Part shown: positions 9,057-17,276 of the stretch, piece after piece
Numbering within the stretch: position 1 is the stretch's first letter
Layout: every line of letters begins with the position of its first letter
Assembly: GCA_016191115.1 (NCBI GenBank)
Contig: JACPPG010000026.1
Span: 62,001 to 126,000 of the forward strand
DNA from: Planctomycetia bacterium
GTDB lineage: Bacteria; Planctomycetota; Planctomycetia; Pirellulales; JACPPG01
Direction of reading: 5' to 3'
Length of the DNA stretch: 64,000 nucleotides
Position numbers and translations under genes: made by a program
The notes under the pieces: generated by a model
Databases searched by the model: none
Seen by the model: the letters and a program-made list of their open reading frames with translations, nothing else
What the model was told of the DNA's origin: nothing

Positions 9057-9914
9057 ATGGCACACTTCGAACCACGAGGGCTCGGCTGGCTCCCCAGCGC
9101 ACCCGATTTTCGCGACTATGCGCCCGGAACGCCCCCGGCGGACTACCTGCTGAAGCGGCTGCGCGATTCGGGGGCGACAAGCGCAAAGCGGGCCACGAGC
9201 GTCGATCTGCGAGAATACTTCCTCGACGTTTACGATCAGCAGACGTTGAACGCCTCGACGGCCCATGCCTGCGTCGGTTTGGTCGAGTACTTCGAGCGGC
9301 GGGCCCACGGGCGTTTGCTACGGCCGTCACGGCTGTTTTTGTACCAGAATACGCTGAAATTCGCCGGCGTTGCCGCGGATTGCGGGGCCGATTTGCGGAC
9401 GACGCTAAAGGCCATGACTCGCTGCGGCGTGCCCCCAGAGCGGTACTGGCCCTATGAAGTCGAACGCCTCCACGTGCAGCAGGACGCCTTCCTGTATTCT
9501 TTCGTCGAGCCGTATCGGTCCACAAGTTACGTCCGGCTCGACAGCCGCAAGTCGCCCGGCTACGTGAACCTGGAGACGGTCAAGGCCTTCCTTGCAGCCG
9601 GTTTCGTCGCGGCATTTGGGTTCCCCGTTCCCAATTCGCTCTCCTCCGACGCCAACATCCCTTATCGGCCCACCTTCGATTCCATCCAAGGGGGCCAGGC
9701 CCTGCTGGCCGTAGGCTACGACGACCGCTGGCTGCGCGGCTCCCGCGGGGCACTCTTAGTGCGCAGCTCGTGGGGGCCAGCCTGGGGGGACGAAGGGTAC
9801 GGTTGGCTCCCCTACGCCTACGTCGAGGAGCAGCTCGCCGTCGACTTTTGGACGCTGTTGCATCCCGGCTGGATCGATTCGGGCGAATTCGAGACGCCTG
9901 ACTTGCCGTTGTGA
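9057..9914 (+). CDS. Papain-fold (C1 family) pseudopeptidase lacking the catalytic triad
   Basis: The 285-residue protein has the outline of prokaryotic C1 cysteine peptidases: RDYAPGTPP near the N-terminus, the active-site helix after DVYDQ, GGQALLAVGYDDRW, and LLVRSSWGPAWGDEGYGWLP. Each catalytic position is changed. The nucleophile position in DQQTLNAS is Ser67 rather than Cys, the His position in GGQALLAVGYDD is Gln214, and the Asn position in VRSSWG is Ser237. The oxyanion Gln61 remains. No signal peptide is seen. This suggests a binding or scaffold role rather than proteolysis. The ATG at 9057 follows CAGGA at good spacing; an in-frame TTG at 9015 is less likely. The gene precedes the polysaccharide locus by 262 nt on the same strand, so a link is possible but unproven. 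Confidence 0.82.
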   Translation: MAHFEPRGLGWLPSAPDFRDYAPGTPPADYLLKRLRDSGATSAKRATSVDLREYFLDVYDQQTLNASTAHACVGLVEYFERRAHGRLLRPSRLFLYQNTLKFAGVAADCGADLRTTLKAMTRCGVPPERYWPYEVERLHVQQDAFLYSFVEPYRSTSYVRLDSRKSPGYVNLETVKAFLAAGFVAAFGFPVPNSLSSDANIPYRPTFDSIQGGQALLAVGYDDRWLRGSRGALLVRSSWGPAWGDEGYGWLPYAYVEEQLAVDFWTLLHPGWIDSGEFETPDLPL

Positions 9915-10176
9915 CATGAATGCGCTCGCGCGCTCACTCAGTCGGCAACCCAACAACGAAAGGACCAACTCGGACGAAGACAACGGCTGCGCGGACTCGG
10001 GCGCCGCCCGTGCGCCGCTCGATCGGTCCGATGGTTCCGCATCCACCGCGGGCACGGGCGAGGATTCCCCAGATCGTCTCCACAGCTCCCACACAGAGTC
10101 CGTTGCTGACCGACATTCTTGAGGCAAAATCTTTATTCAACCCCCTCTCTATCGAACCGACACCACGAGGCCAAGT

Positions 10177-11739
10177 ATGGTCAGCCGCATCCCCACTAAC
10201 GGACACCCCTCCGCGAGCGCGCGCAGCACGCGCGACGCTCTCCGTATCCTGTTCCGCCACCAGCGGAAAATGATCGCCTTCTTCGGAACGGTCGTCGCCC
10301 TGGTGATCGTCGGCCTGATTTTCTATCCACGGACGTACGTCTCCGACGCACGGCTGCTGGTGCGATTGGGCAAAGAAAGCGTGGGCCTGGATCCCACGGC
10401 CACGCTCAGCCAGACCGTGGACATCGAGGGATCGCGCGAGACCGAGATTAACTCGGAGCTGGAAATCCTGCGGAGCCGTGCTCTGCTCCAGGACGTCGTC
10501 GAGCATATGGGACCCGAGACCATCTTGGGGACCGCGCCCGGCGGCAAGCGCGGCTGGATCGCGACGGCATTCACACCCGTCACGGCCGTCGCGTCGTGGC
10601 TGTTCCAGACCGGCAACGTGGGGCCTGACGAGCGCGCCATCACGAAGCTCGAGAAGAGCATCAAGGTTACCTCGCCGCGGAAGTCGAACGTCATCGTGAT
10701 CAGATGCCGTGCCCGCGATCCCGAGCTTGCCCAGCGCATCCTCGAGACGTATTTGAACGCCTATCAGGTATGGCACGTGAAATCGAATCGGACGAGTGGA
10801 TCGTACGAATTCTTCGTTCAACAGTCGGACTTGCTCCGCCAGCAATTGGAGAAGGCCACGAGCGAGCTGCGCGACGCGAAGAACGAGGGCAGCCTGGTGT
10901 CGATCGCCGGCCAGCGGCAGAACATCCAGAACCAGCTCGACGCGATCGAAGCCGGGATGCTCACCAACGGGCGGTCCTTGGCCGCGGCGGAATCGAAGAT
11001 CGCGGCCCTGCAGAAGGAGCTCGGCGACGTGCCGTCGCACGTCAGCGCCGAAGAGACGGCCGGCTTGCCGAACGTCGCCGCCGACGCCATGCGAAACGAG
11101 CTCTACAAGCTGCAAATGCGGGAAAAGGAGGCGACGTCTCGCTTCACGGATGAGCATCCGAACGTCAAGGCCTTGCGGCGCCAGGTGGCGGAGACGCAGA
11201 AGATACTCGACGAGCAGGAGGCCCGCCGTACCCAGACGACGAAGAAGGTCAACCTGGTCCATCAGAGCGTGGAAACGGACTTGATGTCCGAGACGGCGCT
11301 CGCCGCGTCGTACAAGGCCGAGGCGAAGTCGCTCCAGGACCAGTACGCGGCGATTCAATCGAAGATTCGCAAGCTCAACGACAACGAGTTCCGCATCACC
11401 GAGCTGGCCCGCCGCGTCGACCTGTTGGAGACGGATTATCGCAACTACACGAACCATCGCGAGCAGGCGCGCATCGATTCCGCGCTCGAGGCCGGGCGGA
11501 TCTCGAACGTCAACGTGGTGCAGCCGGCGACGTTCGTCGCCAAGCCGGCCAGCCCGCGCGTTCGCCTGACGTTGTTGTTGGGGCTGATCGTGGGGGCGCT
11601 GGGCTCGGTGCTCGTGGCGTTCATCGCCGAGTATTTCGACCGGTCGTTGAAGACCCCCGAACAGATCGAGCACGAGTTGGGCATTCCGGTTCTGCTCTCA
11701 GTCCCTCGTGGCTTTCGGCACGAGTTGCTCCAGAATTGA
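10177..11739 (+). CDS. Wzz/GumC-type polysaccharide co-polymerase (chain-length determinant)
   Basis: Inner-membrane protein of 520 residues that sets chain length or couples synthesis to export of surface polysaccharide. TM1 lies at about 31-50 (MIAFFGTVVALVIVGLIFYP), the Wzz fold follows (SDARLLVRLGKESVGLDPTA, ETEINSELEILRSRALLQDV), then a long periplasmic coiled coil (about 205-420, rich in Glu, Arg, Lys and Gln), and TM2 lies at about 464-486. The tail DRSLKTPEQIEHELGIPVL is the standard cytoplasmic Wzz/GumC ending. It opens the polysaccharide operon; the kinase-like partner starts 12 nt downstream. In many systems the two interact. No outer-membrane Wza-type gene is seen next to it. Confidence 0.93.
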   Translation: MVSRIPTNGHPSASARSTRDALRILFRHQRKMIAFFGTVVALVIVGLIFYPRTYVSDARLLVRLGKESVGLDPTATLSQTVDIEGSRETEINSELEILRSRALLQDVVEHMGPETILGTAPGGKRGWIATAFTPVTAVASWLFQTGNVGPDERAITKLEKSIKVTSPRKSNVIVIRCRARDPELAQRILETYLNAYQVWHVKSNRTSGSYEFFVQQSDLLRQQLEKATSELRDAKNEGSLVSIAGQRQNIQNQLDAIEAGMLTNGRSLAAAESKIAALQKELGDVPSHVSAEETAGLPNVAADAMRNELYKLQMREKEATSRFTDEHPNVKALRRQVAETQKILDEQEARRTQTTKKVNLVHQSVETDLMSETALAASYKAEAKSLQDQYAAIQSKIRKLNDNEFRITELARRVDLLETDYRNYTNHREQARIDSALEAGRISNVNVVQPATFVAKPASPRVRLTLLLGLIVGALGSVLVAFIAEYFDRSLKTPEQIEHELGIPVLLSVPRGFRHELLQN

Positions 11740-11751
11740 GGACCACCTGCG

Positions 11752-12438
11752 ATGATTACTCTTACGCAAGAATCCGCTGCGGCGCTCGAACCGCGCCGCA
11801 TCAGCGGTGACCCGCTGTCGGAGCGCTACCAGGCCCTGGTACAGCGCCTCCGCGCCGCCGGCGACCTGTCGGTCAACGTGGTGAAGACTCTCGGCGTTAC
11901 CAGTTGCGCGAGCGGGGCAGGCGCCACCACCATGGCCGCCAACCTGGCCGTGGCGGCCGCCCAGATCGGCCAAGAGCCGGTGCTGCTCGTGGACTTGAAC
12001 ATCGCCCGCCCGGCGCTGGCCGCCCGGTTCGGCATGTCGCGCGAGCTGGGGCTGCACGAGGCGCTCGTCGAAGGGCAACCACCCAGCGATTGCGTCAAGC
12101 CGACGCCCATCGCCAACCTGTCGCTGTTGGCCGCCGATCGAGCGGGCGACCCGGACGCACTGCGCGCGGATCGCTCGCGGATCAACCACGTGCTCGAATC
12201 GCTCGAGCGAGATTTCGGTTTTATCGTTGTCGACTTGCCGGCCACGGAGTCGAGCCTTTGTTTCGCCACTGCCGGATTGTTGGACGCCGTGCTCTTGGTG
12301 ATGGAAGCCGAGCGGACGCGATTGGAATCGGCCGTCCAAGCCAAGGAGCGGCTGCTCCACGCCCAGGCGAATGTCTTGGGGGTCATCCTGAACAAGCGGC
12401 CCCAGCACATTCCCGACTGGCTGTATCAGAGACTCTAA
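11752..12438 (+). CDS. BY-kinase/CpsD-like ATPase homologue with degenerate Walker motifs
   Basis: A 228-residue cytoplasmic protein in the usual place of the tyrosine autokinase that partners Wzz. The fold is clear: ERYQALVQRLR (normally the kinase adaptor helix), then the P-loop region, VLLVDLNIARPALAARFG, the Walker B-like FGFIVVDLPA, and DAVLLVMEAERTRLESAVQA. The P-loop reads ASGAGATTMAANLA, where kinases have GEGKST, so the catalytic Lys is Ala58. Walker A' reads DLN instead of DxD. The C-terminus ends in LYQRL with no tyrosine cluster. Phosphorylation activity is therefore unlikely; a structural role with the co-polymerase fits better. It lies 12 nt after wzz and 30 nt before the sugar transferase. 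Confidence 0.87.
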   Translation: MITLTQESAAALEPRRISGDPLSERYQALVQRLRAAGDLSVNVVKTLGVTSCASGAGATTMAANLAVAAAQIGQEPVLLVDLNIARPALAARFGMSRELGLHEALVEGQPPSDCVKPTPIANLSLLAADRAGDPDALRADRSRINHVLESLERDFGFIVVDLPATESSLCFATAGLLDAVLLVMEAERTRLESAVQAKERLLHAQANVLGVILNKRPQHIPDWLYQRL

Positions 12439-12468
12439 ACCCTCCCCCAGCAATTCGACGGCACGACT

Positions 12469-13545
12469 ATGATCCGCCTAACGAATCTCTTCCGTCGGCG
12501 GGGCAGTTCGACGAACCGCGCCGACTGGCAGGACACGCTGCACTCCGTCGATCGGATGCGCGCCATCCTGGAGCGCGAGCGGATGCGCGCCGATCGCGGG
12601 AATTCCAGCTTTGCCCTGGTGACGTTCACCTTTCCCGGCCCGTGCAATGACGCGACCCTCTCGACGCTCGCGCGGATCCTCGGCGAGCGGCTGCGGGCCA
12701 CCGACGACGCAGGGCTGATGAGCCCGCGGCGCGTCGGCATCGTGCTGCCCGAGACGCCCGCCGCGGGCGCGTGGACCTTGGCGGAACGGATTTGCGAGCT
12801 TTTGCCCGCCGACATGGCGCGGCCTGAATGCGACGTCTACGTGTACCCTTCAACCCAGGAGCAACCGGGGCTGGAGGCCGCTTCCGAGGACGCGGCGGAG
12901 GAAGACGGCCGCGAAGCGCTGCCGATGCAAGTGCTTTTCGCGCAACCGTTGCCAGGCTGGAAGCGGGCGATCGACGTGATCGTGGCCGGCACGGCGCTGG
13001 TCGTGGCCGCGCCTCTGTTGGTCATCGTGGCGGTGGCGATCAAGCTCTCGTCCCCTGGCCCCATTTTCTTCCGGCAGCGCCGCCACACGATCGGCGGGCG
13101 CGGCTTCACGATGTACAAGTTCCGCACGATGTGCGTCGACGCCGAGGCGCAAAAGGCGTCGTTGCGGCAGTTCTCCGAGCAGGACGGACCGGCTTTCAAG
13201 ATGAAACACGATCCACGGATAACGCGCCTCGGCCGCGTGCTGCGCAGCACGAGCATCGACGAGCTCCCCCAACTGTTCAACGTGCTCTTGGGAGATATGT
13301 CGCTGGTCGGCCCGCGGCCTCTCCCGTGCGACGAATCGAGGCGTTGCACGTCGTGGCAGCAGCGGCGGCTGGACGTGACGCCCGGCTTGACCTGCATCTG
13401 GCAGGTGCGCGGCCGATCGAAGGTCTCCTTCGCGGACTGGATTCGCATGGACATCCAGTACATCCGGTCGCGATCCCTGGCCAACGACGTCAAGCTGATC
13501 GCCCAGACCGTTCCGGCCGTCGTGCTTCGGCGTGGCGCCTGCTAG
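12469..13545 (+). CDS. Initiating undecaprenyl-phosphate sugar-1-phosphate transferase with GGDEF-like N-terminal domain
   Basis: Membrane enzyme of 358 residues that loads the first sugar phosphate on undecaprenyl phosphate. The C-terminal half is a standard bacterial sugar transferase: TM helix (about 167-190), GPIFFRQRRHTIGGRGFTMY, KFRTMCVDAEAQ, the DE-containing STSIDELPQLFNVL, SLVGPRPLP, and GLTCIWQVRGRSKVSFADW. The first 130 residues resemble a degenerate GGDEF/nucleotidyl-cyclase fold (VDRMRAILERERMRADRGNS, then FALVTFTF and RRVGIVLPET) without a GGDEF signature. This may be a regulatory domain, possibly sensing c-di-GMP or protein partners; that is inference. It is third in the operon. 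Confidence 0.92.
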   Translation: MIRLTNLFRRRGSSTNRADWQDTLHSVDRMRAILERERMRADRGNSSFALVTFTFPGPCNDATLSTLARILGERLRATDDAGLMSPRRVGIVLPETPAAGAWTLAERICELLPADMARPECDVYVYPSTQEQPGLEAASEDAAEEDGREALPMQVLFAQPLPGWKRAIDVIVAGTALVVAAPLLVIVAVAIKLSSPGPIFFRQRRHTIGGRGFTMYKFRTMCVDAEAQKASLRQFSEQDGPAFKMKHDPRITRLGRVLRSTSIDELPQLFNVLLGDMSLVGPRPLPCDESRRCTSWQQRRLDVTPGLTCIWQVRGRSKVSFADWIRMDIQYIRSRSLANDVKLIAQTVPAVVLRRGAC

Positions 13546-13580
13546 AGCGGCGCAACCACTAACGAGTTCTCGGAGATGGC

Positions 13581-15857
13581 ATGACCTCCACGGTCACGAC
13601 AGGTCGGCGGACAAGGCCGCGGATTCTTCTGCTGGCCTGCGGCTGCAGTCCCGATCGCGGAAGCGAAGGCGGGGTCGGCTGGAATCGCGCCGTCGAGTGC
13701 GCCAAGCACTTTGACACCTGGGTCATTTGCCAGACCTATCAAAACAAGGAGGAAGTCGAGCGCTATCTTCGCGACTATGGGCCAATTCCCGGACTGCACT
13801 TTCACTTCGTCCCCCACAAGACGTGGGAAGGGCATCTGTGGAGCGCGCCGGGAATGGGCTATATCTCCTACAACTTGTGGCATCGCCGCGCGTTTCGCGT
13901 GGCACGACGGCTGCACGAGCAGCTTCGATTCGACCTCGTGCACCAGTTGAATTTCTGCGGCTTTCGCGAGCCGGGCTACCTGTGGAAGCTGGACGCGCCG
14001 TTCGTGTGGGGACCGATCGGCGGCACGCACAACTATCCGTGGCGCTTCCTGGCCGAGGCGGGTGTGCGTGACGGGTTCGTCGAAACGCTGCGCAGCATCA
14101 CGAACTCCTTGCAACTGCGCTTCGCCCCCCGCGTGCGCATGGCCGCCGACCGCGCCGCCGCGTTGATGGCCGCCAACTCCACCGGTCAGGCCCAGTTCGC
14201 CGCGGCGCACGGCATCACGCCGACTGTGATGCTCGAGGTGGGCGTCAGCCACGTCGCCGATGCACCGGCCCGAACCGAGATGCGCTCCGGTCCTCTGCGC
14301 ATCCTGTGGTGTGGAGAACTCATTCCGCGCAAGGCGCTGTCCTTGCTCTTGCGAGCCATTGCGCAGTTGCCGGAAGAGGTTCGCTGCGAGGTCCGCGTGT
14401 TGGGGCGCGGACCCCTGGAACGCCGCTGGAAACGGTTGGCGAACCGACTGGGCGTCGACAAACGCGTGCAATGGCTCGGCTGGGTGCCTCACCACGAAGC
14501 GCTAAAGCAGTACGCCTGGGCCGACGTCTTCGCATTTACCAGCCTGCGCGATACGACGGGCACTGTCGTGCTCGAAGCTCTTTCCAACGGCTTGCCCGTC
14601 GTGTGCCTGGACCATCAGGGCGTTCACGACGTCGTTACCGACGAATGCGGCGTAAAGGTGCCGGTGACCGACCGTCGCCAGGTTGTCGTAGACTTGCGCG
14701 ACGCACTCGTGCGGCTGGCTCAAGACCCCATCTTGCGCGAGCGATTGAGCCACGGAGCGTTGGCTCGTGCCCGCTATTACCACTGGTCGCAACAGGGGGC
14801 ACGCATGGCCGAGATTTATCGCCGTGTACTGTCAGACGCGAACTCCGCGGCGGGCGGGTCGCCCTTGCTTTCGACCGGCGAGCCGGCCGTCGGCAAAGCC
14901 TTGCACACGATTCAGCGTCTCAGTCGCTCTGGCCGCATACTGCGCAAATCGCTCCAAGGGGCGATGGAGTGGACAGCGGCGCGGACGGCCACGGGGCTTA
15001 ACGCGCTTTTCGGTCCCCGTCCCGGTGAGACCTTCGGGATCCTGATGTATCATCGCGTCACCGACCATTTCGACGGCGTCGCGACTCCCACATGGAACGT
15101 GACCCCCGCGCAGATGCGCAGGCAGCTAGCGGGCCTCATCGCCCGCGGCTTTGTGCCTTGGTCGCTCGCCAAATTGCTCGACGCGTTGCGCGACGCGCGG
15201 CCCATTCCGCACGGCGTGTTCGCGGTCACGTTCGACGACGGCTACGAGAACAACTACTCGGAAGCGTGGCCCATCCTCCGCGAGCTGCAAGTCCCGGCTA
15301 CGATCTTCCTGGCGACCGCCTTCCTCAATTCCGACCGGCCGTTTCCTTTCGATGACTGGTCGGCCGCCGGCTCGTCCCGCGTGCCGCCGAGCTCGTGGCG
15401 CCCCCTCTCCACGCGGCAGTGCCAGGACATGCTCGACGACGGGCTCATCGACTTCGGCTCGCACACGCACACGCACGAGCGCTTCCTCGGCAGGCAAGAT
15501 GAATTCGACGGCGATTTGGCCCGCTCGCTCGACGTGCTCAGCGCCTGCTTCGGCGTCACGAAACCCGTGTTTGCCTTCCCCTTCGGGGCGAGCAGCCCGG
15601 AACTGATCGCCGTGGCGAAGAAACGCGGCGTCACGTGCAGTTTCTCCACGCGACCGGCGCGCGTTTTTCGTGGCGACGACGCCTACGGTTGGGGGCGATT
15701 CCAAGTGAACGACGGCGACTCGCCCGCCCTGCTGGCCGCGAAGCTCTCGGGCTGGTACACGGCGGCGGACACTGCGCGTAAGGCGATCAGCCATCCCATC
15801 GTGGCCGTCGCGCGATCGGCACACCGCGCGAACGATCGCGAGGTGGCGCACGTTTAG
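13581..15857 (+). CDS. Fusion of a GT4-type glycosyltransferase and a NodB-type polysaccharide deacetylase
   Basis: 758 residues in two enzyme domains. The first (about 1-415) is a GT-B glycosyltransferase: LLLACGCSPDRGSEGGVGWN, FVWGPIGGTHNYPWRF, LWCGELIPRKALSLLLRA, and TVVLEALSNGLPVVCLDHQG with the acidic Glu of the EX7E region. A linker (about 415-480) follows. The second (about 483-758) is a carbohydrate esterase family 4 domain: GILMYHRVTDHF, FAVTFDDGYENNY with Asp552/Asp553, and DFGSHTHTHERF with His628 and His632 as metal ligands. One polypeptide may add a sugar and de-N-acetylate an amino sugar. The frame is continuous from an ATG at 13581, 35 nt after the sugar transferase. Confidence 0.92.
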   Translation: MTSTVTTGRRTRPRILLLACGCSPDRGSEGGVGWNRAVECAKHFDTWVICQTYQNKEEVERYLRDYGPIPGLHFHFVPHKTWEGHLWSAPGMGYISYNLWHRRAFRVARRLHEQLRFDLVHQLNFCGFREPGYLWKLDAPFVWGPIGGTHNYPWRFLAEAGVRDGFVETLRSITNSLQLRFAPRVRMAADRAAALMAANSTGQAQFAAAHGITPTVMLEVGVSHVADAPARTEMRSGPLRILWCGELIPRKALSLLLRAIAQLPEEVRCEVRVLGRGPLERRWKRLANRLGVDKRVQWLGWVPHHEALKQYAWADVFAFTSLRDTTGTVVLEALSNGLPVVCLDHQGVHDVVTDECGVKVPVTDRRQVVVDLRDALVRLAQDPILRERLSHGALARARYYHWSQQGARMAEIYRRVLSDANSAAGGSPLLSTGEPAVGKALHTIQRLSRSGRILRKSLQGAMEWTAARTATGLNALFGPRPGETFGILMYHRVTDHFDGVATPTWNVTPAQMRRQLAGLIARGFVPWSLAKLLDALRDARPIPHGVFAVTFDDGYENNYSEAWPILRELQVPATIFLATAFLNSDRPFPFDDWSAAGSSRVPPSSWRPLSTRQCQDMLDDGLIDFGSHTHTHERFLGRQDEFDGDLARSLDVLSACFGVTKPVFAFPFGASSPELIAVAKKRGVTCSFSTRPARVFRGDDAYGWGRFQVNDGDSPALLAAKLSGWYTAADTARKAISHPIVAVARSAHRANDREVAHV

Positions 15858-15920
15858 CGGACGGACGAGAGCCGCTCCCAAAGCGGGCCACTGTGACAAT
15901 CGGGAGGAAACTGTGGGAAT

Positions 15921-17276
15921 ATGAAGGCCGACCTGATCGATCATCCCAAACTGTGCGAGGCGCAAGATTGCCTTACTTCCAGCGGTATGCCTGCGCGCCT
16001 ACGGGACTTGTGGGAGCGATTTCCGCTGGCGTCCAAAAGCTTGCTGTCGGTCTTCGATCAGGCGATTGTCAGCGGCACCAGCTTCGTCACGGCCGTCATT
16101 ATCGGCCGCGCCACGTCGCCCGATCAATTGGGCCTGTACTACCTGACGCTCAGCATCGTGCTCGTCGCGCTGGGCATTCAAGAACAACTCGTGGCGGCTC
16201 CGTACACGGTATATTCCAAACGACGCCATGGCACCGAGCTGGCCCTCTACGCCGGCAGTGCCTGGTTGCATCACTTCGCGCTAACCGCCGTCAGCATCGT
16301 GGTTCTGCTCGCGGTCATCGCGGCGTTGTCTCTCGCCGGCTCAGCGGACATCGTTCCGGGCCTGTGGGCGCTCGTGGGGGCGGGACCGCTCTTGCTCTTG
16401 CGGGAAGGCATCCGCCGCTTCGCTTTTGCCAATCTGCAGCTCGTGTCGGCCATCGCCGTCGATGCCTCGGTCGCCCTGGCGCAACTAAGCGGCTTGCTCC
16501 TCTTGGCTCATTTCGACAGGCTGTCGGTCTTCACGATCTATGCCATGATGGGCGGCGCCTGCGCGATCGCCAGCTTGGGGTGGTATCTGCTCAATCCTCC
16601 CGTGGCCCGACTTCAACACCGCAGGTTTTTCCCCGACTGGTGGCATAACTGGTCATTCTCCAAATGGGCTCTACGGAGCTATTTGGTCGGGAACACGACC
16701 TTCTACATCATGCCCTGGATCCTCAATTTGGCGGTGGGGACAGCCGCTACAGGCGTGCTGGGCGCATGCGGTACGCTGGTGGGAGTGACGAATATATTAC
16801 TTGCCGGCGTGGCCAATGTTCTCACGCCGCAGGCGGCGCACGCGTTCGCAGTCGGGGGGCGCGCGGACCTGAGCCGCCTCCTGAGGCGGACGGCGGCAAT
16901 CCTGGCACTGGTGCTGGGCTCGTTTTGTGTGTTGTTGTTGGTGACTGGCGACCGGCTGGCGGTATTTGTTTACGGAAATCAATTCCAGGGCTGCGGAGCC
17001 ATCCTGACGACGCTCGCTCTGAGCGTGCTAATGACGGCTCTTGGAATGACGACGGGTACCGGGCTGTGGGCCATCGAGCAGCCCCGGTCGAATTTTCTGG
17101 CCGACGTGTGTTGGATCGTTGTGACGCTCGTCTCGGCGGTGTTTCTGGTTTTTCCCTTCGGCGCCTTGGGCGCCGCCCTTGCCACGCTCGCCGGCACGTT
17201 CGTGGCGGCAATCGTGCGAACGGTCATCCTGGTCCGCGCCTTGGACCCTACAAGGCTGGAGGCCCATGCAAGCTAG
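15921..17276 (+). CDS. Wzx-like oligosaccharide-lipid flippase
   Basis: Integral membrane protein of 451 residues with about twelve hydrophobic helices, in the MOP (polysaccharide export flippase) superfamily by topology and context. The N-terminus KSLLSVFDQAIVSGTSFVTA followed by IGRATSPDQLGLYYL is typical of Wzx/RfbX proteins. It would carry lipid-linked repeat units from the cytoplasmic to the periplasmic face. GGAGGAAA precedes the ATG by about 10 nt, so I keep the start at 15921. Its last codons overlap the start of the polymerase gene by 11 nt, which indicates translational coupling. Confidence 0.88.
   Translation: MKADLIDHPKLCEAQDCLTSSGMPARLRDLWERFPLASKSLLSVFDQAIVSGTSFVTAVIIGRATSPDQLGLYYLTLSIVLVALGIQEQLVAAPYTVYSKRRHGTELALYAGSAWLHHFALTAVSIVVLLAVIAALSLAGSADIVPGLWALVGAGPLLLLREGIRRFAFANLQLVSAIAVDASVALAQLSGLLLLAHFDRLSVFTIYAMMGGACAIASLGWYLLNPPVARLQHRRFFPDWWHNWSFSKWALRSYLVGNTTFYIMPWILNLAVGTAATGVLGACGTLVGVTNILLAGVANVLTPQAAHAFAVGGRADLSRLLRRTAAILALVLGSFCVLLLVTGDRLAVFVYGNQFQGCGAILTTLALSVLMTALGMTTGTGLWAIEQPRSNFLADVCWIVVTLVSAVFLVFPFGALGAALATLAGTFVAAIVRTVILVRALDPTRLEAHAS

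Noticed and set aside
9916-10122. A 68-codon frame directly after the papain-fold gene
   Set aside because: Low-complexity hydrophilic residues with no start signal; likely a chance frame.
9934-11673. A 579-codon open frame on the minus strand opposite the chain-length determinant gene
   Set aside because: It is rich in Arg, Leu and His with no domain, and lies fully antisense to a gene with clear Wzz/GumC motifs; long antisense frames are common at this GC content.
13581-15857. Possibility that the glycosyltransferase-deacetylase is two genes
   Set aside because: No stop or internal start with a Shine-Dalgarno separates the domains; the frame is uninterrupted, so a fusion is the simpler reading.
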